Shown: positions 7,725-16,350, counted from the first letter of the stretch. The stretch is 64,000 bases of DNA from Solimonas sp041659605 (GCA_041659605.1 JBAZXW010000001.1:62001-126000); one strand, 5' to 3'. Notes: generated from the letters alone by a model not told the origin. Numbers and translations are program-made.

Positions 7725-9071
7725 ATGGGTCAAGAATTGGTGCCTGACCGCGACAAAATGTTGCGGGCCCTGATCGCGCGCTGGCGTGAGGATGCGGGCG
7801 GAACCTACCGGAGCTGGTTCCTTTGGGAAGAGCGCCTCAAGAATTTCCGCTCGATCCGCCGCGGTTTGGAAGTGGTGGTCGCGGAGATCGAGCAGAACCG
7901 CTTCGGCAACGTCTACAAGGGGTCTTCTCTGGAGACGGTCGTGGGTTCCATCGCGGAGCAACGGCAGCTGTTCAAGGGTGCCGATCACGCGTTTCTGTGG
8001 AAGCCCAAGCTGCGCATTCCCGACATCTACGAGAACGCGGACCATCAGCGCGCGTTTGGGCGCTTTCTGCATACCTGTGCGTGCTGCGAGGGCGAAATGC
8101 AGATTGTCGAGGCCATCCGGCAACTGGAGGCTCGTGCAATCAAAGGACTGGGCCCGGCTGCCGCCAACTTGCTGTACTTTCTCCATCCGACCTTGGTGCC
8201 GCCGTTCAATACGGCCATTGTCAAAGGTTACAACCAGCTCACCGGTGCCAAGGTCAAGCTGGGTCGGTGGGACGAGTTTCTGGCCATGCGCCAGGGCACC
8301 CTGGAGCTGAACCGCCGCTATCGCGACCTGCTGTCGAACGATCTGGGTGCGATTGGCGGTTTCCTGTTCGACGTCGGATCGGGTCGCTACGTGCCGCCTC
8401 CGCGCGCAGAGGACGGCGCGGCGATCACCCGGTGGGAAGCAGACCTCGCACGCGTACGGGATGAAGGCGCGCGGGCTGCCAAGGCCCTTCAGACTGCGCG
8501 CGAAAGCGACCACACGCATACGGAAATCCAGGGATGGCTTCGCGATCTCGGACTCGCCTTGGGTTTCAAAGTATGGATCGCAGCCAATGATCGAAATCGG
8601 GCTTATACCGGCGGGCGCCTGGCAGACGGCTGCCTCGACGGCCTGCCGACGACTTTCGAAAACTCGCTTGCGGTGGAGACGATTCGGCTGATTGACGTGC
8701 TGTGGCTGAATCCGGCCGGCGAACGCGTGGAGGCAGCGTTTGAGGTCGAGCACACGACCAGCATCTATTCCGGCATCGTGCGCATGCTGGATTTGGCACT
8801 GGGGTTGCCGGAGCACACGGCGGCCGCCTACTTTCTGGTTGCGCCGGACGATCGTGAGGCTGACGTGCGATCGCAGTTCGCACGACCCGCATTCAGCCGT
8901 GTGTCGGAGCTGGATCTGCAGTTCCTGCCTTACAGCGAGTTGCGCCAGCACCGCGAGCAGATGAGCCGTTTTGGCTCAGGGCTCAAGGCCGTGCTGGCGG
9001 TGTCGAAATCCCTACGCAACACGGCACGTCCACAAGGCGAACTGACGGACCGCCCGATCGCTCCTGGCTGA
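7725..9071 (+). CDS. Nuclease-like protein: HhH-type segment plus PD-(D/E)XK-like C-terminal domain
   Basis: The ATG at 7725 follows an AGAGGGGGA site. This 448-residue protein has a helical N-terminal half with a helix-hairpin-helix-like stretch (IKGLGPAAANLLYFLHP, about 139-155). Its C-terminal half starts HTEIQGWLRDLG (about 264) and continues with LIDVLWL (Asp about 324) and FEVEHTTSIYSG (about 339-350). The E...D...ExE spacing resembles a PD-(D/E)XK nuclease core in which the usual lysine is replaced. The EVEHTTSIYSG motif recurs in uncharacterised restriction-like proteins, so a DNA-acting or defence role is possible. No methyltransferase is adjacent. An SRPBCC gene follows 10 bases later. 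Confidence 0.6.
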   Translation: MGQELVPDRDKMLRALIARWREDAGGTYRSWFLWEERLKNFRSIRRGLEVVVAEIEQNRFGNVYKGSSLETVVGSIAEQRQLFKGADHAFLWKPKLRIPDIYENADHQRAFGRFLHTCACCEGEMQIVEAIRQLEARAIKGLGPAAANLLYFLHPTLVPPFNTAIVKGYNQLTGAKVKLGRWDEFLAMRQGTLELNRRYRDLLSNDLGAIGGFLFDVGSGRYVPPPRAEDGAAITRWEADLARVRDEGARAAKALQTARESDHTHTEIQGWLRDLGLALGFKVWIAANDRNRAYTGGRLADGCLDGLPTTFENSLAVETIRLIDVLWLNPAGERVEAAFEVEHTTSIYSGIVRMLDLALGLPEHTAAAYFLVAPDDREADVRSQFARPAFSRVSELDLQFLPYSELRQHREQMSRFGSGLKAVLAVSKSLRNTARPQGELTDRPIAPG

Positions 9072-9081
9072 ATACGGCCCC

Positions 9082-9630
9082 ATGCAGCCGGGAGCGATCA
9101 CTGGCGGCGGTGTTACTCCGGTGGCCTACGCTAAGCGCGTGGTGCATTCGGGCTTGGTGCGCGCCGACGCCGAGACGTTGTTTTCTTATCTCGACGATCA
9201 CCGCCGCCTCTCCGGCCACATGACCGAGTCGTCATGGAAGATGGGTGGAGGCCGAATGACGATCGAACTGGACGAAGGACAAGGCCGGCTGATCGGTTCA
9301 CATATCCGACTGGGCGGGCGACTGTTCGGACTCGGACTGTACGTAGAGGCGCGAGTGATCTCGCGCGATCCTCCTGTACGCAAAGTCTGGGAGACCGTCG
9401 GCGAGCCGCGGCTGCTGGTGATCGGCCGATACCGTATGGGGTTCGAGTCGATCGCCACCCCCGGCGGACGTCAGCTGCAGGTGTTCATCGAATACGACGA
9501 TCCGCTATCTGGTGTCCCTCGCGTGCTTGGAAAGCTTCTGGGCGCAGCCTACGCACGCTGGTGTGTGAGACAGATGGTCGAGGACGCGATCACTCAATTC
9601 GCGAGGCTACGCCAAGCGACGACCGCGTAA
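9082..9630 (+). CDS. SRPBCC (START/Bet v1-like) ligand-binding family protein
   Basis: This 182-residue protein has the SRPBCC layout: an initial strand with VVHSGLVRADAETLFSYLDDH, a curved sheet (RMTIELDEGQGRLIGSHIRLGG), and a C-terminal helix containing LLGAAYARWCVRQMVEDAITQF. There is no signal peptide. It is the last + strand gene before the convergent beta-CASP operon and lies 10 bases after the nuclease-like gene, so the two may be co-transcribed. The ligand is unknown. SRPBCC proteins bind hydrophobic molecules and some are polyketide cyclase-like. Confidence 0.75.
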   Translation: MQPGAITGGGVTPVAYAKRVVHSGLVRADAETLFSYLDDHRRLSGHMTESSWKMGGGRMTIELDEGQGRLIGSHIRLGGRLFGLGLYVEARVISRDPPVRKVWETVGEPRLLVIGRYRMGFESIATPGGRQLQVFIEYDDPLSGVPRVLGKLLGAAYARWCVRQMVEDAITQFARLRQATTA

Positions 9631-9681
9631 CGCGGCCAGGTGTCGATCTGATGCCCCGAACTCTCCTGTGGGGCGATGCGG

Positions 9682-11094
9682 CTACGACACTTTCCGAAGT
9701 TCGACCGTTGCGCCGTCCTGCGCAACACTGATATTCCAGTTGAGTTCTTCCTGAACCGATGCGGCGAACGCGGCTGACGCTTCAGGCTCTCCATGTACAA
9801 CGTAAGTGTGTGCAGGCGCCCCAGAGAAGCCGCGCAGCCATCGCAACAACTCATTCCGGTCGGCATGCGCTGACAATCCGACGACGTTTCGCACCTGTGC
9901 GCGGATCGGGATGTCGTCGCCGTGCATGCGCAAGGTCGTCACCCCGTCCTGCAGAAGCCGACCGCGCGTTCCGATGGCCTGGTAACCCGACAGAAGGACG
10001 ATGCTCGTCGGATCGGAAAGGCGTGCCTTGAGATGGTGCAATACGCGCCCGCCGGTGGCCATGCCGCTGCCGGCGATGACGATCATGGGTCCTTTTTTTC
10101 GCGTAAGAGCACGCGACTCGCGCACGTCGCGCACCATCTGATATTTGCGACAGCAGAGTGGGCACCGCTTCTCGTCCATGAGCAGGGTCATGTCGAGATC
10201 ATGGTCCTCGGGATGGCGGCAATAGACGTCCGTCACGTTGATGGCCATCGGACTGTCGATGTAAACAGGCAAGGCCGGAATACGCCCCGCGTCTTCGAGC
10301 TGGCGCAGCGTCCAGATCAGCTCCTGTGTGCGGCCGATTGCGAACGCAGGCACGACGATCACGCCATCGTTGGCGGCGGCCTCGTTGACGACCTGGGCCA
10401 GCTGTTCGGCGGTGTCGCTGACATGCACTCGATTGCCGTAGGTCGACTCCACGAGCAGCACGTCAGCTTCCGGGACGAATTCCGGATCCCGGAGGATCGG
10501 GCGACCCCAGCGCCCCAGATCTCCCGAGAACACCAACCGCAAGGCGTCGGTGCCATCGATCAGCTCCAGGTCGATACTCGCCGAGCCCAGGATGTGCCCG
10601 GCTCGCCGAAACAATGCGGTCGCTGAAGGACTGACGTGGAAGCGTTCGCCGTAATTGTGTACCCGAAGGAGCGTCAGCGCTTGCTCGGCGTCCGCAATCG
10701 TGTAGAGCGGCAGTGCTGGCGTGTGCCGGCTGTAGCCGCCCTTGTTCGCGTCCTCGGCGTCTTCCTCCTGCAGGCGTGCGGCATCGCGCAGCACGATGGC
10801 CGCGAGATCCGCAGTGCCGGCCGTGCAATGTACGGGCCCCGTAAATCCCTTCTGCGCCAGCAGCGGCAAGTAGCCGCAGTGATCAAGGTGTCCGTGACTC
10901 AGGACCACCGCGCCGAGGGCCTTCGGATCAAAGATCGGATCGCTCCAATTACGCAGCCGCAGATTCTTGGGGCCCTGAAAGAGACCACAGTCCAGCAACA
11001 GCTGCTCGTCTCCGTGTCGAAGTAGGTGTTTGGAGCCGGTCACCGTTCCGGCGCCACCGGCAAAGGTTAGGGTCCAGCGACTGTCCGTTCTCAT
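9682..11094 (-). CDS. Beta-CASP metallo-beta-lactamase-fold ribonuclease
   Basis: The 470-residue protein has the metallo-beta-lactamase signature SHGHLDHCGYLP (HxHxDH, about residue 66), a downstream GHILGSAS motif and SGDLGRW. The beta-CASP region includes VPAFAIGRTQEL, IAGSGMATGGRVLHHL and the terminal VVGLSAHADRNELLRWL followed by VVHGEPEAS. These are the conserved blocks of YSH1/CPSF-73-like RNA nucleases. A CPLCC cysteine cluster in the middle could bind an extra metal. Its ATG overlaps the stop of the PRPP-synthetase gene by 4 bases. It is the last gene of a four-gene operon and converges with the SRPBCC gene. Confidence 0.9.
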   Translation of the reverse strand: MRTDSRWTLTFAGGAGTVTGSKHLLRHGDEQLLLDCGLFQGPKNLRLRNWSDPIFDPKALGAVVLSHGHLDHCGYLPLLAQKGFTGPVHCTAGTADLAAIVLRDAARLQEEDAEDANKGGYSRHTPALPLYTIADAEQALTLLRVHNYGERFHVSPSATALFRRAGHILGSASIDLELIDGTDALRLVFSGDLGRWGRPILRDPEFVPEADVLLVESTYGNRVHVSDTAEQLAQVVNEAAANDGVIVVPAFAIGRTQELIWTLRQLEDAGRIPALPVYIDSPMAINVTDVYCRHPEDHDLDMTLLMDEKRCPLCCRKYQMVRDVRESRALTRKKGPMIVIAGSGMATGGRVLHHLKARLSDPTSIVLLSGYQAIGTRGRLLQDGVTTLRMHGDDIPIRAQVRNVVGLSAHADRNELLRWLRGFSGAPAHTYVVHGEPEASAAFAASVQEELNWNISVAQDGATVELRKVS

Positions 11095-11996
11095 CGATTC
11101 ACTCCGGCGAGCAACTCGCGCACTGCGGCTACGGTTTCCGGCCCGATATCAAGTGCATTCGAGTCATGAGGGATCGTGTTGGTCGTCACGATGCGCGCCG
11201 CACCAGCACGCAGCAGATCGGCATAGGCGTCGCCGGCAAAAACTGCATGCACACCGACGCAGACCGGCGGTAGCAGGTCGGCCCGCTTCAGATGCTTCAC
11301 GGTCTCGATCATGGTTCGTGCTGTGGAAACGATGTCATCTACCAGAACCGGCCTGTAGTCGCGCCATCGCTCGACCTGCGGAACCGACACCTCGACGTCA
11401 CGATCTCCATGGCGCGACTTCTGGAGCACGACATGCGGCGCACCAGCCCGTCGTGCGACATCCGTCACCCACTGCTCGCTTTCGCTGTCGGGGCCGATCA
11501 GCACCGGCTTTTCGACGTGGGAAGCGATCCATGAGGCGATGACACCGGCGGCATGAACCACCCGGGAGGGAATCGTAAAGATCTCGTTCAGTGACGCGTA
11601 GCGATGCAGGTGCGGGTCCACGGTAACCAGCCAGTCGAAGCGCGCAGACAAAAACTTCCCGAAGTAGCGAGAGGTGACGGCTTCTCCGGAATGAAAGCGC
11701 CGGTCCTGTCGCATGTAGGCCAGGTAGGGCGAAAGCAAGCCCACCGAAGCGGCGCCTAGATCGCGTAGCGTCTCCGCCAGCAGCATAACCGGCACTGCCT
11801 TCGCGTCCGGCCGATCGAGCGACACGAGAACCACGCACTGACGCCCGGTACAGTCGACGGGGACACGCAGGTAGGTTTCGCCGTCTGGAAACTGCCGCCG
11901 TTCGAGCGCGACGACTTCCCCCGGCAAGTCGGCCGCCAATGTGCGACCGAGCGGCTCGTGGCCGGGCCAGACGAAGATCAATGGAGAGGTCTTCAC
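11091..11996 (-). CDS. Ribose-phosphate pyrophosphokinase (PRPP synthetase) family protein
   Basis: This 301-residue protein shows PRPP-synthetase blocks: RRQFPDGETYLRV near residue 33, LLSPYLAYMRQDRRFHSGEAVTS near 90, VTVDPHLHRY near 123, a flexible catalytic loop KSRHGDRDVEV near 193, and the PRPP-binding loop VLVDDIVSTARTM near 215. It is slightly shorter than classical bacterial Prs and looks like the archaeal-type class. Its GTG start overlaps the stop of the phosphorylase gene and its own stop overlaps the next start, so production is tightly coupled to nucleoside-monophosphate breakdown. This is unlikely to be the housekeeping prs copy. Confidence 0.85.
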   Translation of the reverse strand: MKTSPLIFVWPGHEPLGRTLAADLPGEVVALERRQFPDGETYLRVPVDCTGRQCVVLVSLDRPDAKAVPVMLLAETLRDLGAASVGLLSPYLAYMRQDRRFHSGEAVTSRYFGKFLSARFDWLVTVDPHLHRYASLNEIFTIPSRVVHAAGVIASWIASHVEKPVLIGPDSESEQWVTDVARRAGAPHVVLQKSRHGDRDVEVSVPQVERWRDYRPVLVDDIVSTARTMIETVKHLKRADLLPPVCVGVHAVFAGDAYADLLRAGAARIVTTNTIPHDSNALDIGPETVAAVRELLAGVNR

Positions 11997-13519
11997 CGGG
12001 ACAACTCCTCAACGGCATGCAGTGGCGGTCCTTGCCGCAGGTAATCCAGCGCGTAGTGCAGCTCGCCTCGGGTTTGCGCGTGCAGCGTGAACAGCGGTTG
12101 GCCTTTCTCGATCCGATCGCCCACACGTACGTGCAGCTCCATACCGGCTGCTGGCGCCGCCGGTGCGCCGGCCAACTTCGCGGCGCGTGCGAGCCGTCGG
12201 CAGTCGACGCCTGCGATTCGGCCATTGATCTGCGCCAGGACAGGCTCGCGGACAGCGGCTGTGGGCGGTTCCCGCAGCCCACCTTGGGCTTGGCAGATTG
12301 CCGCAAACTTGTGCCAGGCGCGTCCATCGTCGAGCGTTGCCCGCGCAAGCGCGACACCTTGTCCCTGCACGGCGCGGCCGGCCATTTCCAGCACCGCCCC
12401 GGCGATCAGCACCGCGCGCTCCCGCAGATCCCGTGGGGCGTCGGGACTGAGCTTGAGTACCTTCACAACGTCCCGTGCCTCCAAGGCCGGGCCGATGCCG
12501 CGGCCTACGGGCTGCATCCCGTCGGAGATCAGGACGGAAAGGTGCAGACCGACCGCGCGTGCCGCCGCGTTCAGCCCGCTCGCGAGCTGATCGGCGGCGT
12601 CCTGGCTGCGTACCTTGGCAGTGGGACCGACGGGAATGTCGATCACGACATGCGTCGATCCCGCCGCGGCCTTCTTGGACAGCACCGAGGCAATGAGCTG
12701 GCCTTCGCTATCGATATCGAGCGCCCGCTCGATGCGGATCAGTACATCGTCTGCGGGGCTGAGCGCGACGGCACCGCCCCAGACGACGCAGCCACCTTCG
12801 CTTTCCACCACCCGACGGAGCTGGTCCAGCGACAGATCGACGGGTGCCAGCGTTTCCATCGTGTCGGCCGTGCCGGCCGGCGAGGTGATGGCGCGTGACG
12901 ATGTCTTGGGAATCAGAAGGCCGTTGGCGGCAACGATGGCCACGACGATGGGCGTCGTACGGTTGCCGGGAAGCCCGCCCACGCAGTGCTTGTCGACGAC
13001 CACGGGGGCCGGCCATTCCAGCCGTCGGCCGGTGCGCACCATCGCGCGTGTCAGAGCGGCGATTTCCGCCTGGCTCATCCGTTCGCCTCCGCTGGCCGCG
13101 ACAAACGCCGCGAGTTCGACATTGGAGTAGCGGCGCGCGGAGATGTCGGCCACGATCGCATCGATCTCGGCGTCGGTAAGCGTGGAGCCGTAAATCTTGC
13201 GGCGCACGGCACTCATCGACGCCAGCGCGGGCGGATGGCTGAATCGTGCGAGTTCACCGGACGCTGGCGCAAGCTCACTCCATGCGGCTTCCGAAAGCCC
13301 CACGGCCCCGGGTGCGACAAGGTCGCCATCCACGACGAAAAGCTGGGCGATTACAAAACGTTCGCCCACGTGAATCTGGACGCGCGAATGTCCCTCGAAT
13401 CCTTCGGACCTGCACACCGGACAATCTCGCCGCATGAAGACAACGGCTTCGTGGTGCGCGTCGATACCCATGCGCACGGGCATCAATCCAGCGGCATGCA
13501 GATCGTGATCGATGCTCAT
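11993..13519 (-). CDS. AMP phosphorylase / thymidine phosphorylase family enzyme
   Basis: This 508-residue protein has the N-terminal domain typical of AMP phosphorylases (LVAPGAVGLSEAAW near residue 70). An RRDCPVCRSEGF cysteine motif sits near residue 30. Next comes the phosphorylase core: AAFVAASGGERMS, VVVDKHCVGGLPGNRTT (phosphate/ribose site), and LISDGMQPVGRGIGP. It ends with a C-terminal beta-hammerhead domain (LHVRVGDRIEKGQPLFTLHA). AMP phosphorylases split NMPs to ribose-1,5-bisphosphate and base. Thymidine phosphorylase activity is the alternative. It overlaps both neighbours by 4 bases. Confidence 0.85.
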   Translation of the reverse strand: MSIDHDLHAAGLMPVRMGIDAHHEAVVFMRRDCPVCRSEGFEGHSRVQIHVGERFVIAQLFVVDGDLVAPGAVGLSEAAWSELAPASGELARFSHPPALASMSAVRRKIYGSTLTDAEIDAIVADISARRYSNVELAAFVAASGGERMSQAEIAALTRAMVRTGRRLEWPAPVVVDKHCVGGLPGNRTTPIVVAIVAANGLLIPKTSSRAITSPAGTADTMETLAPVDLSLDQLRRVVESEGGCVVWGGAVALSPADDVLIRIERALDIDSEGQLIASVLSKKAAAGSTHVVIDIPVGPTAKVRSQDAADQLASGLNAAARAVGLHLSVLISDGMQPVGRGIGPALEARDVVKVLKLSPDAPRDLRERAVLIAGAVLEMAGRAVQGQGVALARATLDDGRAWHKFAAICQAQGGLREPPTAAVREPVLAQINGRIAGVDCRRLARAAKLAGAPAAPAAGMELHVRVGDRIEKGQPLFTLHAQTRGELHYALDYLRQGPPLHAVEELSR

Positions 13520-14151
13520 TGGGCCGGCTTCTCTGCAGTGGGCGAGACCGCCTTCGCACGCTCCAGAAGCGCCAAGAGGTCGAGGACCTCGCTGCTGAAA
13601 TGCACATGCCGAAGCACGTCCCAGTGCTCCTGCAGGTGACGCTGCAGGAATTGAACAACGTCCGCGAGCGCGACGGTGTGCCAGCCCTGTACGGGAACTT
13701 CTCCTGGCTGACCGAACGCCACCATACGGACTCTGTGGCCGTGCACCGACTCCGCCACACCATGTGCCAACACTCGACGTGCAAGGGGGAGTGCATCGTC
13801 GATCGGACAGCAGCCGAAACGAAGCAGTCCGGCCGCCAAGACTTCAGCGCTGCGCGTCGCCGGATTGAAGCGTGCCTGGCCGCGTTTGACCTCGCCGACA
13901 ATCATGTCGGCATGGTCGGAGGGCGCGCCCAGCGCGGGATCGAGGCGGCTGTGCAGGTCTCCGCGCAGAGCGCCATGCCGGCGCACGCGTAAATCATGCC
14001 CCGCGCCCGGGAAGCGGAAGGCGAGGATGTCCAAGTCGCTGATCATGTGGGCGTCGTCCCGGTGCGAGACTTCCAGCACGGGATACTCGGTCACGGTGAA
14101 GTAACCGTTGATACGCAGATAGGATTCGACGAGAGCTACGGCGGTGTCCAT
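13516..14151 (-). CDS. Unknown protein with a PD-(D/E)XK-like EVK motif, first gene of the nucleotide-recycling operon
   Basis: No family is recognised for this 211-residue cytoplasmic protein. Visible features are an N-terminal helix with VESYLRINGYFTVTEYPVLE, an aspartate motif MISDLDILAFRF near residue 37, and IVGEVKRGQARFN near residue 85. The D...E-x-K order fits a restriction-like nuclease core. The middle is helical (LPLARRVLAHGVAES) and the C-terminus is a leucine-rich helix. Its stop overlaps the phosphorylase ATG, making it the first of four coupled genes. The context suggests it supplies or regulates a nucleic-acid substrate, but that is inference. Confidence 0.5.
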   Translation of the reverse strand: MDTAVALVESYLRINGYFTVTEYPVLEVSHRDDAHMISDLDILAFRFPGAGHDLRVRRHGALRGDLHSRLDPALGAPSDHADMIVGEVKRGQARFNPATRSAEVLAAGLLRFGCCPIDDALPLARRVLAHGVAESVHGHRVRMVAFGQPGEVPVQGWHTVALADVVQFLQRHLQEHWDVLRHVHFSSEVLDLLALLERAKAVSPTAEKPAQ

Positions 14152-14390
14152 GGCAGAAAGGCCGGCACTCGTCTGTGGATGACGGTTTGTGGGGAACGAT
14201 GAGCCTCAAGCTAAAGGTCGCCGGCACGGGCAGCAATGACTCAGGTCAACGGCGACGCTTGCGTCAAGGCCGGCTCTGTTGGCCATTCGCGGCGACTAGA
14301 ACGCACTGTCCTGCGCGCTCCTTTGGGACCATCGGCGCGCGGCAAACTCGCGGTGACTGCGCCAGCGCACGGAAGTCCGCATCAATTAGC
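14152..14390. other. Intergenic spacer between the nucleotide operon and the accessory island
   Basis: About 240 bases without a supported gene. It separates the start of the four-gene operon from the 3' end of the tyrosine recombinase gene. It should hold the operon promoter, but no strong -35/-10 pair is evident. It is also the left junction of the island. No tRNA-like sequence or clear direct-repeat attachment site was found here. Confidence 0.4.
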
Positions 14391-15401
14391 CTACGGATCG
14401 CGCCGCCGAGATCGAATCAGCCGCGCCATGGCCCCGCGGCCCGCGGAGAGGCTCTCGCCGTAGCGCACGATCATTCGTTCCGACTTCCAGCGGCCCTGGC
14501 GCATGATTTCCGCCGCGCTGAAGTTGGCAGCGAGCAGGTCTTGGGCCGCACCCACGCGCGTGCTGTGTCCGGAGATGCGCTCAGGATCCAGGCCGGCGGC
14601 CAAGGCCCGCGCCTTGAAGATGCGCGCGACGTCGCGGTCGGACAGCGGTGTGTTGTAGCGATCGGCCTTGTTCGAGCGCGGCACCGATCGAAAGATCGCA
14701 CCGTCGGTCAGGCTCGCGGTTTCGATCCAGCGCTGCACGCGTTCCATGGTCTCCGGCGACAGGTACTGCAGCACGCCGGCACTTTCCTGGTCGGTCTTGC
14801 TGTGCGCGAGAAAAATGCGCCCAGAGCCGTCGGGTTCGCGCGACAGATCCTCGATGCGCAGGCCCACGAGTTCCGAGCGCCGAAACATGCCTTCGAAGGC
14901 GACGCTGATCAGCGCCGCATCGCGCCGATCGCGCGGCTTTGATGGATCGAGCGTGGCCAGGATCGCGTCGACGTCGGCGAGCGTCAGGCCTTGGGCTTGG
15001 CGCTGGCGTGCGCTCAGGTGCTCGCGACGCAGGCCGCGCCACATCAGTTTGGCGTCCATCGAATCCATTGGCGACGCCAGACCCGCGAGCCGGTGCACGA
15101 TGGTCAGCGTCGCGATGTAGTGCTCGCAGGTCGCGCGCTTGCGTCCGGCGGCGATGCGGTCCAGCAGGAAACCGCGCAGCACCGGCAAGGTGACGGGCAG
15201 GGCGGGCTCGCGGTGGCGCGCGCAATAGGCCGTCCACACACGCCAGTCCGCGCGCCAGGTGCGCAGCGTGTTGGGCGCATAGGCGAGTTTCAGGTCGTCG
15301 GCAAGCGCGCGCAGACGGTCGACCAGTGCCTCGGGCGTGTGCGCCAGCAGTTCCGCGACGGCCTGATCGCGGGGTTCGGGAATGACAGGTGTGTCGGTCA
15401 T
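14391..15401 (-). CDS. Tyrosine recombinase, TnpS/Cre-like
   Basis: The start is ATG 15401, giving 336 residues (an upstream in-frame start at 15443 would extend into the regulatory region). It has an N-terminal SAM-like core-binding domain (LRTWRADWRVWTAYC) and a C-terminal catalytic domain. Catalytic residues are Arg in FEGMFRRSELVGLR, the HxxR box SGHSTRVGAAQ, and the Tyr of MIVRYGES, preceded by GRWKSE. It is divergent from a KfrA-type coiled-coil gene across a 118-bp region with a perfect inverted repeat. This is the arrangement of tnpS-rst-tnpT in Tn4651-like Tn3-family transposons, where TnpS resolves cointegrates. A phage or island integrase is the alternative. Confidence 0.8.
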   Translation of the reverse strand: MTDTPVIPEPRDQAVAELLAHTPEALVDRLRALADDLKLAYAPNTLRTWRADWRVWTAYCARHREPALPVTLPVLRGFLLDRIAAGRKRATCEHYIATLTIVHRLAGLASPMDSMDAKLMWRGLRREHLSARQRQAQGLTLADVDAILATLDPSKPRDRRDAALISVAFEGMFRRSELVGLRIEDLSREPDGSGRIFLAHSKTDQESAGVLQYLSPETMERVQRWIETASLTDGAIFRSVPRSNKADRYNTPLSDRDVARIFKARALAAGLDPERISGHSTRVGAAQDLLAANFSAAEIMRQGRWKSERMIVRYGESLSAGRGAMARLIRSRRRDP

Positions 15402-15426
15402 GGGCGCAGTGTGCCCCAATCCGATG

Positions 15427-15452
15427 TGTCCGACAAGTGCCATTGTCGGACA
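15427..15452. other. Candidate recombination core (rst/lox-like inverted repeat)
   Basis: A perfect inverted repeat with arms TGTCCGACAA (15427-15436) and TTGTCGGACA (15443-15452) surrounds a 6-bp spacer, GTGCCA. Paired arms around a 6-8 bp crossover region are what a Cre/TnpS-type tyrosine recombinase uses. It sits between the divergent recombinase and KfrA-type genes, 25 bases upstream of the recombinase ATG. It could instead be an operator. Confidence 0.55.
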
Positions 15453-15453
15453 T

Positions 15454-15495
15454 GTAATTATAATATGTAAATGTTGTAAACACCACTATAATTAC
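15454..15495. promoter_or_regulatory. AT-rich inverted repeat in the divergent promoter region
   Basis: GTAATTATA (15454-15462) and TATAATTAC (15487-15495) form a perfect 9-bp inverted repeat across a 24-bp spacer. TATAAT-like -10 sequences are present in it on both strands. It ends 25 bases before the KfrA-type ATG and adjoins the 26-bp core repeat. It is probably the promoter/operator and accessory binding site of the KfrA/TnpT-like protein. Confidence 0.5.
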
Positions 15496-15519
15496 ACCAT
15501 CTGCCCTCTGGGACCAATC

Positions 15520-16350
15520 ATGTCCGACGCCCCCGCACCGATTACCTACCAGGATGTAGCCGCTGCCGCCCAAGCATTGGCCAACGCCGGCGAGAAAGTC
15601 ACCACGATCGCCGTGCGCGAGCAGCTCGGCCGCGGCAGTTTCAGCACGATCAAGAAGCACTTGGATCGCTGGTATGCCGAACAGGCGCCCACCGGCCCAG
15701 CGCCCGCACCGCCGGTGCCGCCGCAGCTGGAATCGCTGTGGAGCGAGGCGCGACGGGAGGCCGAAGAACGGCTAGCCGCCGAGCGCGCCGCGCTGGAGCA
15801 GCTCTCCACGCAGCTGGATGAGCGCCTGCACGCAATGGAAGTCGTCACCGAAGAGGCGCAGCGCGCGCGCGCAAACGCCGAGGCGCGGCTGGCGGACAAG
15901 GATCTGGAGCTCAGCCGTCTGGCGCCGCTGCTCGACGATCTGCGCGTGCAACGTGACCGGGCGCAGGACGCGCTAGCCGCGCAGCTCGATCGCGAACGCG
16001 ACGCCTGGACCGCCCGGCTCGACGCGCTGCAGGCGCAACTCGCCGACATTCAGCAGGTCCAGAAACGCGCTGCCGACACGCTGACGGACGTACCCAAGGC
16101 GATCGTCAGCGCCGGCGAGGCCGTTATTGTGCTCACTGAGTTGCGCAGCGCCATGGCAGACGCCCAGGGCGCCCAGCGCGGCGCGCTCGAGAGCCAGGAG
16201 GCGGTACTGAAACACGTCACGGCGCTCCTGGAGGACCTGGACCGGCGCGTGCGGCTGCCGCACAGGAGAATGCAGGGGATGATTGCGCCTGAGGTGGGGA
16301 CCGCGCGGACTGTGGGTGATCGAAAGCGTCGGTCCGCTAGAGTGCAGTGA
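15520..16350 (+). CDS. KfrA/TnpT-like coiled-coil DNA-binding protein
   Basis: The ATG at 15520 gives 276 residues. An N-terminal KfrA-type DNA-binding domain comes first (ITYQDVAAAAQALANAG, then VREQLGRGSFSTIKKHLDRW, residues about 8-55). A Pro-rich hinge (PTGPAPAPPVPPQ) and a long alpha-helical coiled coil rich in Glu, Arg, Ala and Leu follow (about 70-205), ending in a basic tail (RKRRSARV). KfrA-N domains occur in plasmid KfrA and in TnpT, the partner of TnpS in cointegrate resolution. Divergence from the recombinase and the intervening inverted repeats support the TnpT-like reading. It may also autoregulate. Confidence 0.75.
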   Translation: MSDAPAPITYQDVAAAAQALANAGEKVTTIAVREQLGRGSFSTIKKHLDRWYAEQAPTGPAPAPPVPPQLESLWSEARREAEERLAAERAALEQLSTQLDERLHAMEVVTEEAQRARANAEARLADKDLELSRLAPLLDDLRVQRDRAQDALAAQLDRERDAWTARLDALQAQLADIQQVQKRAADTLTDVPKAIVSAGEAVIVLTELRSAMADAQGAQRGALESQEAVLKHVTALLEDLDRRVRLPHRRMQGMIAPEVGTARTVGDRKRRSARVQ

